Shown in pieces: positions 41,466 through 50,258 of a stretch of DNA of 64,000 bases. The stretch spans positions 1 to 64,000 of the forward strand of contig CAYJEY010000009.1 of NCBI GenBank assembly GCA_964369385.1. Direction: 5' to 3'. Below the pieces are notes generated by a model that was given only the letters and a program-made list of their open reading frames with translations, did no database searches and had not been told where the DNA came from. Positions within the stretch are counted from its first letter, which is position 1; each line of letters begins with the position of its first letter. This DNA comes from CALVGQ01 sp964369385. Its GTDB lineage: Bacteria > Bacillota_I > Bacilli_A > Erysipelotrichales > Erysipelotrichaceae. Made by a program: the position numbers and the translations under genes.

Positions 41466-44198
41466 ATGGAATACAAAGATACACTACTGATGCCAAAGAC
41501 CGATTTTGAAATGCGTGGGAATTTGACAAAAAAAGAACCAGGGATACTTGAGAAATGGAATAAACTTGAGGCTTACCACAAATTATTAAAAACACATGAG
41601 GGGCAACCAAGTTTTGTCTTACATGATGGTCCGCCGTATGCTAATGGAAATCTACATGCAGGAACTGCAATGAATCGTATCATTAAAGATATCATTGTGC
41701 GTTCGCATGCGATGAATGGGTTTTATACACCATTTTTCCCAGGATGGGATACTCATGGTTTACCAATTGAGAATGCAATTCAAAAATTGGGAGTAGACCG
41801 TAAAAAAATTAGCGCTGCAGAATTTAGAAATAAATGTGAGGAATTTGCCTTATCTCAACTTAATACACAACGTGAAACAATGAAACGTTTAGGGACATGG
41901 GCTGATTTTGATCATCCTTATGTAACACTAAATAAAGATTTTGAAGCTCGTCAAATTGAATCATTTGCGAAAATGGCAATGGATGGATTAATCTATCAAG
42001 GACTAAAACCAATCTATTGGTCACCCGCTCAAGAAACAGCAATTGCCGATAGTGAAATTGTTTATTTTGATAAAAAAGATCCTACTGTTTTTGTATCATT
42101 CGAGGTCGTAGATACAAAAGGTGTTCTTGAGGGGGATGAGCGTTTTGTGATTTGGACAACAACGCCTTGGACTTTACCAGCAAATTTAGCTATCTGTTTA
42201 AATGAAGGACTAACTTATGTTTGTGTACAAACAGAAAAAGGGAAACTTATTGTAGCTCAAGCTTTAGTTGAGAAATTACTAGAAAAATTCCAACTTGAAA
42301 ATCAGAGAATTGTGGCAACTTATAAAGGGAAGCAACTAGAAAATATTCTTGTTCAACATCCATTATATGCTGATCGTACATCATTGATTATTTTAGGAAA
42401 CCATGTCACTGATGAAGATGGTACCGGGTGTGTACATACAGCACCAGGGCATGGAGCTGATGACTTCTTTGCAGGGATGAAATATGGTTTAAAAGCATTC
42501 TGTCCAGTAGATGAAAAAGGATGCATGACAATTGCTGCAGGCGAAGACTTAGAAGGTTTATTTGTGGATGATTGTTCGAAGAAAGTCATCACAAAATTAA
42601 ATGAAAGTGGTCACTTGTTACATGTTGAGACGATTGTCCATAGTTATCCACATGATGAACGTTTGAAAAAACCAGTAATCTTTAGAGCAACTGTTCAATG
42701 GTTTGCCTCTATTGAAAAGATTAGAGAACAACTACTTAGTCAAATTTCAAATGTAACTTGGCACAATGAGTGGGGAGAAGTTCGTTTAAGAAATATGATT
42801 CGTGATCGTGGAGATTGGTGTATTTCACGTCAACGCTTATGGGGAGTACCAATTCCAATTCTTTATACAGAAGATAAAACACCAATTATGGATGAAGCTG
42901 TATTTGCCCACATCGCAAATTTAGTAAGAGAGTATGGAAGCAATGTGTGGTTTGAGCGTGAAGCAAAAGACTTATTACCAAGTGGATATACTCATCCATC
43001 AAGTCCAAATGGTCTTTTCACTAAAGAAACGGACATTATGGACGTATGGTTTGACTCAGGATCTAGTCACAATGAATTAGAAGCTCGTGGGTTACATCAT
43101 CCATGTGATTTATACTTTGAAGGGTCTGATCAGTACCGTGGATGGTTTAACTCAAGTCTTATTGTATCAACTGCCACAAAAGGACATGCCCCTTATAAAT
43201 CAGTCTTATCTCATGGATATGTATGTGATGCGAAGGGTGAAAAAATGTCAAAGTCGGTTGGAAATGTTGTAGATCCAATTAAAATTGTCAACCAAGCAGG
43301 TGCTGATATTTTACGACTATGGGCAAGTAGTATCGACTTTAAACAAGATATGCGTATCGGAGATGATGCAATTAAGCAAGTTTCTGAGCAGTATCGTAAA
43401 GTAAGAAATACATTTAGATTTATGTTAGGAAATGTTCATGTCGAAGATTTCAATCCACAAGTGGACCGTGTAGCTTATGAGGATATGTGTGAAGTGGATC
43501 AATACATGGAAATTAGATTAGATGAAACAGTGCAAAAGGCAGTGAATGCATATATGAGCTATGATTTTAATTTAATGTCACAAACATTATCTACTTTCAT
43601 GATTAATGAGTTAAGTAGCTATTACCTTGACTTTACAAAAGATATTTTATATATCGAGAAAAAAGATGATGCGCGCCGCCGTGCTGTACAGACAGTGATT
43701 TGGGATTGCATCAATGCATTAGCTCGTTGCTGGGCACCATCACTGGCTTTCACAATGGAAGAAGTGTGGACACACTTCACAAACAGTGAAGACTCATCAA
43801 TTCATTTTGAAGAGTTTGTGAAACCACAAAACTATGCCAATGCACAAGAAGTAAAGGCAAAGTTCGCACGCTTATTTGAACTTCGTGATGATGTGTTAAA
43901 AGCATTAGAAGTAGCACGTGCAGATAAAGTGATTGGTAAACCACTTGAAGCTTCACTAGTGATTTCATTAAATGAAGAAGACCAAGCACTTGTGGATAAC
44001 ACATTAGCTCCATACACTGCGCAGTGGTTTATTGTATCAGAGGTTATTTTTGCACCAAATAAGGGTGCTCAATACCAAATGTCACAAATTGAAGTAACAA
44101 AAGCACCTGGAGAAGTATGTCCTCGTTGTTGGAACGTATCAGTTGTTCATGCTGAAGATGGATTGTGTCCACGTTGCCAAAAAGTCGTACATGGATAA
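41466..44198 (+). CDS. ileS: isoleucyl-tRNA synthetase
   Basis: The enzyme charges tRNA-Ile. The 910-residue class I synthetase has the HIGH-region block HDGPPYANGNLHAGTAMN (HAGT variant), the CP1 editing domain (FVIWTTTPWTLPAN, and GTGCVHTAPGHGADDF), VWFDSGSSHNELEARGL, the KMSKS loop GEKMSKSVGNVVDP, an anticodon-binding domain and a C-terminal zinc knuckle CPRCWNVSVVHAEDGLCPRC. The ATG at 41466 follows AGGAGG, after the T-box terminator. The last codons overlap the next gene by 8 bp. Confidence 0.95.
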   Translation: MEYKDTLLMPKTDFEMRGNLTKKEPGILEKWNKLEAYHKLLKTHEGQPSFVLHDGPPYANGNLHAGTAMNRIIKDIIVRSHAMNGFYTPFFPGWDTHGLPIENAIQKLGVDRKKISAAEFRNKCEEFALSQLNTQRETMKRLGTWADFDHPYVTLNKDFEARQIESFAKMAMDGLIYQGLKPIYWSPAQETAIADSEIVYFDKKDPTVFVSFEVVDTKGVLEGDERFVIWTTTPWTLPANLAICLNEGLTYVCVQTEKGKLIVAQALVEKLLEKFQLENQRIVATYKGKQLENILVQHPLYADRTSLIILGNHVTDEDGTGCVHTAPGHGADDFFAGMKYGLKAFCPVDEKGCMTIAAGEDLEGLFVDDCSKKVITKLNESGHLLHVETIVHSYPHDERLKKPVIFRATVQWFASIEKIREQLLSQISNVTWHNEWGEVRLRNMIRDRGDWCISRQRLWGVPIPILYTEDKTPIMDEAVFAHIANLVREYGSNVWFEREAKDLLPSGYTHPSSPNGLFTKETDIMDVWFDSGSSHNELEARGLHHPCDLYFEGSDQYRGWFNSSLIVSTATKGHAPYKSVLSHGYVCDAKGEKMSKSVGNVVDPIKIVNQAGADILRLWASSIDFKQDMRIGDDAIKQVSEQYRKVRNTFRFMLGNVHVEDFNPQVDRVAYEDMCEVDQYMEIRLDETVQKAVNAYMSYDFNLMSQTLSTFMINELSSYYLDFTKDILYIEKKDDARRRAVQTVIWDCINALARCWAPSLAFTMEEVWTHFTNSEDSSIHFEEFVKPQNYANAQEVKAKFARLFELRDDVLKALEVARADKVIGKPLEASLVISLNEEDQALVDNTLAPYTAQWFIVSEVIFAPNKGAQYQMSQIEVTKAPGEVCPRCWNVSVVHAEDGLCPRCQKVVHG

Positions 44199-44409
44199 GT
44201 TTGAAAAAGGACTTTATCGCCATTTTAAAGGAAATGAATATGAGGTACTTGATGTTGTCTATCACAGTGAAACATGTGAAAAGATGATATTGTATCGTGC
44301 ACTTTATGGTGAAATGAATTGCTGGGTAAGACCATACGAGATGTTTTTTGAGAACATCGAACATGAAGGCAAAATTCGCCCAAGGTTTGAGAAAGTAAAT
44401 GAGGAGTAG
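44191..44409 (+). CDS. DUF1653 domain protein
   Basis: This 72-residue protein consists of one DUF1653 domain: GLYRHFKGNEYEVLDVVYHS, then ETCEKMILYRALYG and MNCWVRPYEMF. These are the family's hallmark blocks (YRHFKG, Y-E-V-L, H-S-E-T, YRALYG, WVRP). Function is unknown; the fold is SH3-like. The ATG at 44191 overlaps the ileS stop by 8 bp, so it is translated from the ileS message. A terminator begins in its last codons. Confidence 0.85.
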   Translation: MDKFEKGLYRHFKGNEYEVLDVVYHSETCEKMILYRALYGEMNCWVRPYEMFFENIEHEGKIRPRFEKVNEE

Positions 44410-44431
44410 TGGAAATCACTACTTCTTTTTT
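44405..44431 (+). terminator. terminator of the ileS unit
   Basis: AGTAGTG-GAAAT-CACTACT stem followed by TCTTTTTT. Confidence 0.85.
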
Positions 44432-44474
44432 CTAAAATGTATACTATCATTGAAGAAGTTAACCAAATGTAACT

Positions 44475-44509
44475 TTGTAAGCGATTACTTTTTAAAAGTA
44501 GATTATAAT
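44475..44509 (+). promoter_or_regulatory. pfl promoter region with near-consensus cre site
   Basis: TTGTAAGCGATTACT (44475-44489) matches the cre consensus WTGNAANCGNWNNCA except at the last base. TATAAT (44504-44509) is a clear -10, but there is no good -35 at 16-18 bp; the cre site covers that position, so an activator or CcpA may decide expression. No Rex box was found. Confidence 0.5.
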
Positions 44510-44564
44510 GCTATTATTTTTAAAAAAAAAGGAGTAAAATATGATAGTAAATATAGGAGGTTTT

Positions 44565-46613
44565 ATGAGTAATTATTACAAAGGTTTCGTTGAGGGTGAA
44601 TGGTCACGAGATATAAATGTACGTGATTTCATTCAAAAAAACTATACGCCTTATGATGGCGATGATTCATTCTTAGCAGGTCCTACTGAAGCTACAGATA
44701 CATTGTGGAAACAGGTAATGGATTTGACAAAACAGGAGCGTGAAAACGGTGGTGTTTTAGATATGGATACAGATCTTATTTCAACTATCGTGTCACATGG
44801 TCCTGGTTATTTAAATTCAGAACTAGAGACAATCGTAGGGTTTCAAACAGACAAACCATTTAAGCGTTCGCTACAACCTTATGGTGGGATTCGTATGGCT
44901 GAAAAAGCTTGTAGCGACAATGGATATCATGTAGATGATAAAATAAGTGAGTTCTTTAGTGCTCATCGTAAAACACATAATGCAGGAGTTTTTGATGCAT
45001 ATACGCCTGAAATGAGAGCTTGTCGTTCAAGTCATATCATTACAGGACTTCCTGATGCCTATGGACGTGGGCGTATTATTGGAGATTATCGTCGTGTTGC
45101 CCTTTATGGGATTGATCGCTTGATTGTCGATAAAACACGTCAAAAAGATTCAACACCAGATATCATGTATGCGGATGTTATTCGTGATCGTGAAGAATTA
45201 TCTGAACAAATTCGTGCACTTCAAGACTTGAAAAAATTAGGTTCTATTTACGGATTTGATTTATCACGTCCAGCACAAGATACAAAAGAAGCAGTTCAGT
45301 GGATGTATTTAGCTTACTTAGCAGCAGTTAAAGAGCAAAATGGTGCAGCAATGTCACTTGGTCGTACATCTACATTTATTGATATCTATGCAGAACGAGA
45401 TTTAAAAAATGGTACTTATACAGAAAGTGAAATTCAAGAAATTGTCGACCACTTTATTATGAAACTTCGCTTAGTTAAGTTTGCCCGTACGCCAGAATAC
45501 AATGAATTATTCTCGGGTGATCCAACATGGGTAACTGAAACAATTGCGGGGATTGGACTTGATGGTCGTCACTTAGTAACGAAATCATCTTTCCGTTACC
45601 TTCATACACTTCATAACTTGGGAACTTCTCCAGAGCCAAACTTAACAGTACTATGGAGTCCACGCTTACCAATCGCGTTCAAACGCTTCTGTGCAAAAAC
45701 ATCAATTGAATCTTCATCAATTCAATATGAAAATGATGATCTAATGCGTATTTCTTCAGGAGATGACTATGCAATTGCATGTTGCGTATCTTCTATGCGT
45801 GTGGGTAAAGAGATGCAATTCTTTGGAGCTCGTGCGAACTTAGCAAAATGTTTACTTTATGCAATTAATGGTGGAGTAGATGAAATTTCTAAGAAGCAAG
45901 TAGGAGCACCGTTCCGTCCAATTACTTCTGAGTACCTAAATTATGATGAAGTAATGGCAAAATATAAAGATATGATGAAGTGGTTGTCAGGAGTTTATGT
46001 AAATGCACTAAATATCATTCATTATATGCATGACAAGTATTGCTATGAAAAAATTCAAATGGCATTACATGATCGTGAAGTAAAACGTTGGTTTGCAACT
46101 GGTATTGCAGGACTTTCAGTAGTTGCGGATTCATTATCTGCAATTAAATATGCTAAAGTAAAAGCAATTCGTGATGAAAATGGAATTGTCGTAGATTATG
46201 AAATTGAAGGTGATTACCCAATGTATGGAAACGATGATGATCGTGTAGATAACATTGCATCTGAAATTGTATCGACATTCATGAATTTCATTCGTGGAAA
46301 TCACACATATCGTGAAGGAATTCCAACAACTTCAATTTTAACAATTACTTCTAATGTTGTTTATGGTAAAAACACAGGATCAACTCCTGATGGAAGAAAA
46401 CAAGGAGATCCATTTGCACCTGGGGCAAACCCAATGCATCACCGTGATGAAAAAGGAGCAATTGCTTCACTTGCATCAGTTTCAAAATTACCATTCTCAG
46501 ATGCACAAGATGGAATTTCTAATACATTCTCAATTATTCCAAATGCATTAGGTAAAGATATCGTAACTACCGGTGATATTGAAGTAGAGTTAGATTTAGA
46601 TTTAAATGACTAA
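44565..46613 (+). CDS. pflB: pyruvate formate-lyase core subunit, lacking the glycyl-radical domain
   Basis: This is the catalytic part of formate C-acetyltransferase, which converts pyruvate and CoA to acetyl-CoA and formate. In its 682 residues the two active-site cysteines are present (Cys406-Cys407 in AIACCVSSMRVGKEMQFFG), with YGRGRIIGDYRRVALYG and FAPGANPMH as in E. coli PflB. It ends FSIIPNALGKDIVTTGDIEVELD, exactly where the E. coli enzyme (760 residues) enters its C-terminal radical domain. No RVSGYAV is present; it is in the separate gene at 46844. ATG at 44565 follows ATAGGAGG; an ATG at 44541 has no site of this quality. Its stop overlaps the next start. Confidence 0.93.
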   Translation: MSNYYKGFVEGEWSRDINVRDFIQKNYTPYDGDDSFLAGPTEATDTLWKQVMDLTKQERENGGVLDMDTDLISTIVSHGPGYLNSELETIVGFQTDKPFKRSLQPYGGIRMAEKACSDNGYHVDDKISEFFSAHRKTHNAGVFDAYTPEMRACRSSHIITGLPDAYGRGRIIGDYRRVALYGIDRLIVDKTRQKDSTPDIMYADVIRDREELSEQIRALQDLKKLGSIYGFDLSRPAQDTKEAVQWMYLAYLAAVKEQNGAAMSLGRTSTFIDIYAERDLKNGTYTESEIQEIVDHFIMKLRLVKFARTPEYNELFSGDPTWVTETIAGIGLDGRHLVTKSSFRYLHTLHNLGTSPEPNLTVLWSPRLPIAFKRFCAKTSIESSSIQYENDDLMRISSGDDYAIACCVSSMRVGKEMQFFGARANLAKCLLYAINGGVDEISKKQVGAPFRPITSEYLNYDEVMAKYKDMMKWLSGVYVNALNIIHYMHDKYCYEKIQMALHDREVKRWFATGIAGLSVVADSLSAIKYAKVKAIRDENGIVVDYEIEGDYPMYGNDDDRVDNIASEIVSTFMNFIRGNHTYREGIPTTSILTITSNVVYGKNTGSTPDGRKQGDPFAPGANPMHHRDEKGAIASLASVSKLPFSDAQDGISNTFSIIPNALGKDIVTTGDIEVELDLDLND

Positions 46614-46842
46614 TAAGAATTTAATTGATGAAATTATTGCCCAACTGGACGGTAGTGTTGAACAAGGTGTGGGGCATATGAATATTCAAGTTAAAGAAAA
46701 AAGCATTATGCTTGAAAAAATAGTCCAAAATGAACAAAATGAAATAGAGAAAGAAGTTAGTTATGTCGGATGTGTGGAAGGCTCGAATATGGCTTGCCAG
46801 TGTCCTACACTAATGGAAGGTCTCGATGAGAAGGAGAATTAG
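46606..46842 (+). CDS. degenerate glycyl-radical-domain-like protein with Cys-rich tail
   Basis: I know no family for this 78-residue protein. Residues ~6-29 (LIDEIIAQLDGSVEQGVGHM and onward) align without gaps to the start of the PFL radical domain encoded next (QIDNLVNLLDGYTEKGGHHL), with 10 identities in 24. The later RVSGYAV part is replaced by an acidic stretch and CVEGSNMACQC, a C-x7-C-x-C pattern. It cannot carry the radical glycine. Its ATG overlaps the pflB stop (ATGACTAA), so translation is coupled, and its stop is 1 bp before the next start. Possible roles are a scaffold, oxygen- or redox-responsive regulator, or metal-binding partner of the split enzyme; all are inference. Confidence 0.75.
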   Translation: MTNKNLIDEIIAQLDGSVEQGVGHMNIQVKEKSIMLEKIVQNEQNEIEKEVSYVGCVEGSNMACQCPTLMEGLDEKEN

Positions 46843-46843
46843 T

Positions 46844-47086
46844 ATGGCAGACAAAAATACACAGATTGATAACTTGGTAAACTTATTAGATGGGTATACT
46901 GAAAAAGGTGGACATCACCTAAATGTAAATGTGTTTTCAAAAGAAACACTACTCGATGCACAAGCACATCCTGAAAAATATCCTCAATTAACAGTACGTG
47001 TAAGTGGTTATGCAGTAAACTTCAATAAATTGACAAAATCTCAACAAGATGAAGTCATTTCTCGTACATTCCACGAGAAAGTATAA
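46844..47086 (+). CDS. stand-alone glycyl-radical domain of pyruvate formate-lyase
   Basis: This 80-residue protein equals the C-terminal domain of PflB: LLDGYTEKGGHHLNVNV, HPEKYPQLTVRVSGYAV and QDEVISRTFHEKV, with the radical Gly at residue 55. It resembles E. coli GrcA/YfiD, a spare domain that can replace an oxygen-cleaved one, but here the partner core has no such domain, so this gene must be required for activity. Core plus domain (682+80) equals the normal 760-residue enzyme. The ATG at 46844 has AAGGAG 7 bp upstream; an in-frame ATG at 46826 lies inside the previous gene. pflA starts 2 bp downstream. Confidence 0.92.
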   Translation: MADKNTQIDNLVNLLDGYTEKGGHHLNVNVFSKETLLDAQAHPEKYPQLTVRVSGYAVNFNKLTKSQQDEVISRTFHEKV

Positions 47087-47088
47087 TC

Positions 47089-47850
47089 ATGGTTGAGGGC
47101 AATATCCACTCAATCGAATCATTTGGTACAGTAGATGGTCCTGGTGTGCGCCTTGTGGTGTTCACTCAGGGCTGCCCTCTGCGTTGCTTGTATTGTCATA
47201 ATCCAGATTCTTGGGAAGTCGGCAAAGGAAATAAAATGAGTGTGGATGATATTTTAAAAGAATATGATCGCAATCGTCAATTCTATCGTAATGGAGGAAT
47301 TACTGTTACTGGTGGAGAACCACTCATGCAAATTGAATTTGTAACTGAGTTGTTTGAAGAGGCTAAAAAACGAGAAATACATACTTGTCTAGATACATCA
47401 GGTGGTACGTTTAATATAAAAAAGATTGAACAGTATGATCGCTTAATGGCTGTATGTGATCTTGTCTTACTTGATTTAAAAAATGTGGATCCACTTATGC
47501 ACTATGCGCTTACTTATTTCCCGCTTGAACCAATCAAAGAGTTTGTTGAATATTTGGCAAACAAAAATGTTCCAATATGGATTCGACATGTATATATTGA
47601 TCAACTATTTAGTTCTGATGAAATGTTGAAAGATATGGGACATTTGATTGGCCATTATCGAAACATTAAGGCTATCGATGTACTACCATACCATTCAATG
47701 GGAAAAATGAAATACACTGAACTAAATATAAAATACAAATTAGATCATGTATTAGATGCTACGGATGAAGATGCAAAACGTGCACGGGCAATCATTATCG
47801 AAGGAATTAAAGAAGCGCGCAAAATCGAAAAAGAGTTAACTAATACATAA
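47089..47850 (+). CDS. pflA: pyruvate formate-lyase activating enzyme (radical SAM)
   Basis: The activase abstracts hydrogen from the radical glycine of the domain encoded just upstream. The 253-residue protein has the radical-SAM cluster motif C-x3-C-x2-C in TQGCPLRCLYCHNPDSW, the GGEPL S-adenosylmethionine motif in ITVTGGEPLMQ, and the family start IHSIESFGTVDGPGVR. It begins 2 bp after the glycyl-radical-domain gene, and the operon ends after it. Confidence 0.93.
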   Translation: MVEGNIHSIESFGTVDGPGVRLVVFTQGCPLRCLYCHNPDSWEVGKGNKMSVDDILKEYDRNRQFYRNGGITVTGGEPLMQIEFVTELFEEAKKREIHTCLDTSGGTFNIKKIEQYDRLMAVCDLVLLDLKNVDPLMHYALTYFPLEPIKEFVEYLANKNVPIWIRHVYIDQLFSSDEMLKDMGHLIGHYRNIKAIDVLPYHSMGKMKYTELNIKYKLDHVLDATDEDAKRARAIIIEGIKEARKIEKELTNT

Positions 47851-47855
47851 ATAGT

Positions 47856-47891
47856 AAGTGAAGAATAAAAAATTGTTCTTCGCTTTTTTAT
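47856..47891 (+). terminator. terminator of the pfl operon
   Basis: AAGTGAAGAA and TTCTTCGCTT form a 10-bp stem (one G-U) with an A/T loop, followed by TTTTT. Confidence 0.8.
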
Positions 47892-47966
47892 TATGTAGGC
47901 ATGGAAAAAGATTGATAATTAGTGTGAATTTCGTTACAATTTTTATATAGATTTGGAGGATCAACG

Positions 47967-49031
47967 ATGAATGAAACAATGTGGGCTTTAGTTAAAGACC
48001 AAGCTGTAAAGGGGGCAACACTGAAGAAAGTTGCAATCCCTGAATGTGGAAAAAATGATGTGAAAATAAAAATAAAAACGGCATCGATATGTGGAACAGA
48101 TGTACATATATACGAGTGGAATGAATGGGCTCAACAGACAATTCCATTAGGACTTACAATTGGTCATGAGTACGTAGGTGAAATTGTTGAAGTTGGTGAA
48201 AATGTAGGTGGATTAAAAGTTGGGGATGTTGTGAGTGGTGAGGGACACATTGTTTGTGGACACTGTCGCAATTGTCTTGCAGGACAACCTCATCTATGTC
48301 GTAATACATCAGGAGTTGGAGTTAATCGCAATGGAGCATTTGCAGAATTTTTAGTTATTCCTGCTAAGAATGTGTGGCTCACAAGTGAAGATATTAATGA
48401 AGAGCTTTATTCTTGTTATGACCCACTAGGAAATGCAGTTCATACAGCTCTTTCATTCAATGTAATTGGGGAAGATGTACTTATTACTGGGGCGGGTCCA
48501 ATTGGTTGTATGGCTGCAGCAGTATGTAAACATGTAGGGGCACGTCATGTAGTTATTACTGATGTGAATGATTATCGTCTTGATCTAGCGAAACAATTAG
48601 GAGCAACACGCACAGTGAATGTCGCTAATGAATCATTGAAGGAAGTCATGAAATCATTAAAGATGAAAGAGGGATTTGATGTTGGTTTAGAGATGTCAGG
48701 GAATCCGCAAGCCTTTAGTCAAATGATTGGCTCAATGCGTAATGGTGGTAAGATTGCAGTATTGGGATTACTTCCAAGTCAGGCACAAATTGATTGGTCT
48801 AAGGTAATCTTTAATGGTTTAACATTAAAGGGGATATATGGTCGTGAAATGTGGGAAACATGGTATAAAACAGATACAATGATTCAAAGTGGGCTTAATA
48901 TTCTTCCAATCATTACTCATCGCTATGATTTCTTTGATTACCAAAAAGGATTTGATGTGATGTTAAGTGGTCAAAGTGGTAAAGTAACATTGGATTTTAG
49001 TCAAATAAATAAGGAGAATATCAATGAATAA
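47967..49031 (+). CDS. tdh: L-threonine 3-dehydrogenase
   Basis: The enzyme oxidises L-threonine to 2-amino-3-ketobutyrate using NAD. This medium-chain, zinc-dependent dehydrogenase (354 residues) has ASICGTDVHIYEWNEWAQ (catalytic zinc Cys and typical Tdh sequence), GHEYVGEIVEVGENV, the structural-zinc cluster CGHCRNCLAGQPHLC, and the Rossmann motif VLITGAGPIGCMAAAV. The next gene, kbl, overlaps it by 8 bp and takes the product. Together they cut threonine to glycine and acetyl-CoA, the same product as the PFL operon just upstream. Confidence 0.92.
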   Translation: MNETMWALVKDQAVKGATLKKVAIPECGKNDVKIKIKTASICGTDVHIYEWNEWAQQTIPLGLTIGHEYVGEIVEVGENVGGLKVGDVVSGEGHIVCGHCRNCLAGQPHLCRNTSGVGVNRNGAFAEFLVIPAKNVWLTSEDINEELYSCYDPLGNAVHTALSFNVIGEDVLITGAGPIGCMAAAVCKHVGARHVVITDVNDYRLDLAKQLGATRTVNVANESLKEVMKSLKMKEGFDVGLEMSGNPQAFSQMIGSMRNGGKIAVLGLLPSQAQIDWSKVIFNGLTLKGIYGREMWETWYKTDTMIQSGLNILPIITHRYDFFDYQKGFDVMLSGQSGKVTLDFSQINKENINE

Positions 49032-50211
49032 AACACAAGCATTATCATATTATGCAAGTGCAGTTAAGGACATCAAAGAAGCAGGGACATTTAAGGCGGA
49101 GAGTGCAATTATCTCAAGCCAAAGTGCCCGTGTTAAACTTGCAAATGGTCGTGAAGTATTGAATATGTGTGCTAATAATTATCTTGGTCTTAGTAATGAT
49201 GAACGCTTAATTCAAGCTGCAAAAGAGATTTATGATAGTCATGGTTTTGGTTTATCATCAGTACGTTTTATATGTGGAACACAAGATATACATAAGCGTT
49301 TAGAGGAAAGTATCTCTCACTTTCTAAAAATGGAAGATACAATTTTATATAGTTCATGTTATGACGCAAATGGCGGATTGTTTGAAGTGTTGTTGAGTGA
49401 TCAAGATGCCATTATCAGTGATGAATTAAATCATGCAAGTATCATCGATGGAGTACGCCTTTGTAAGGCAAAGCGATTCCGTTATAAAAACAATGATATG
49501 GCAGACCTTAGAAAACAATTAGAAGATGCGGATAAAGCTGGTGCACGAATTAAAATGATCGCAACTGATGGAGTATTCTCGATGGATGGAATCATTGCGA
49601 ATCTACAAGGAGTATGTAACTTAGCTGATGAGTTTAATGCATTAGTTATGGTTGATGATTCTCATGCGGTGGGATTTGTAGGCGCTCATGGACGTGGGAC
49701 TGCTGAACATTGCGGAGTAGAGGGACGTGTCGATATTATTACAGGAACACTAGGGAAAGCACTAGGTGGTGCAAGCGGTGGTTATACGAGTGCGCGTAAA
49801 GAAATCGTGGACTTACTTCGCCAACGGAGTCGTCCTTATTTATTTTCTAATACACTTGCTCCAGCTATCGTTGCTGCAAGCTTAAAAGTATTTGAGATTT
49901 GTTCAAACAGTACAGCAACACGTGATGGTTTAGAAGAATTGACACTTTACTATCGTCAATTACTTAATGATGCTCACTTTGATATTATCGAGGGAACACA
50001 TCCAATTGTTCCAATTATGCTTTATGATGAGAAAAAAGCTGGTTTATTTGCACAAAAAATGATGGAAAAAGGTGTCTATGTAGTTGCCTTCTCATATCCT
50101 GTTGTGCCTAAAGGTAAAGCACGTATACGTACTCAAGTGAGTGCAGCTCATACAAAAGCAGACATTGACTATATTGTCCAATGCTTTAAAGAAGTAAGAG
50201 AAGAATTATAA
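49024..50211 (+). CDS. kbl: glycine C-acetyltransferase (2-amino-3-ketobutyrate CoA ligase)
   Basis: This PLP enzyme of the alpha-oxoamine synthase family cleaves 2-amino-3-ketobutyrate with CoA to glycine and acetyl-CoA. The 395-residue protein has NMCANNYLGLS, GFGLSSVRFICGTQDIHKRLE, the PLP Asp/His region VMVDDSHAVGFVGAHGRG, and the Schiff-base lysine in GTLGKALGGASGGY. Translation is coupled to tdh through the overlap. A terminator follows. Confidence 0.93.
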   Translation: MNKTQALSYYASAVKDIKEAGTFKAESAIISSQSARVKLANGREVLNMCANNYLGLSNDERLIQAAKEIYDSHGFGLSSVRFICGTQDIHKRLEESISHFLKMEDTILYSSCYDANGGLFEVLLSDQDAIISDELNHASIIDGVRLCKAKRFRYKNNDMADLRKQLEDADKAGARIKMIATDGVFSMDGIIANLQGVCNLADEFNALVMVDDSHAVGFVGAHGRGTAEHCGVEGRVDIITGTLGKALGGASGGYTSARKEIVDLLRQRSRPYLFSNTLAPAIVAASLKVFEICSNSTATRDGLEELTLYYRQLLNDAHFDIIEGTHPIVPIMLYDEKKAGLFAQKMMEKGVYVVAFSYPVVPKGKARIRTQVSAAHTKADIDYIVQCFKEVREEL

Positions 50212-50217
50212 TCGTTG

Positions 50218-50245
50218 AGATGCACTCTAAAGGTGCATCTTTTTC
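50218..50245 (+). terminator. terminator after kbl
   Basis: AGATGCAC-TCTAAAG-GTGCATCT followed by TTTT. A second stem, AAGAGCT/AGCTCTT at 50250-50274, read on the minus strand and followed by T's, likely ends the convergent DUF523 gene. Confidence 0.8.
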
Positions 50246-50258
50246 ATAAAAAAAAGAG

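Noticed and set aside
46600..46850. Single frameshift or stop mutation breaking an ordinary pflB
   Set aside because: The radical domain begins 230 bp after the core stop, has its own ATG and ribosome site, and the interval encodes another complete ORF with tight overlaps; one indel or stop could not create this.
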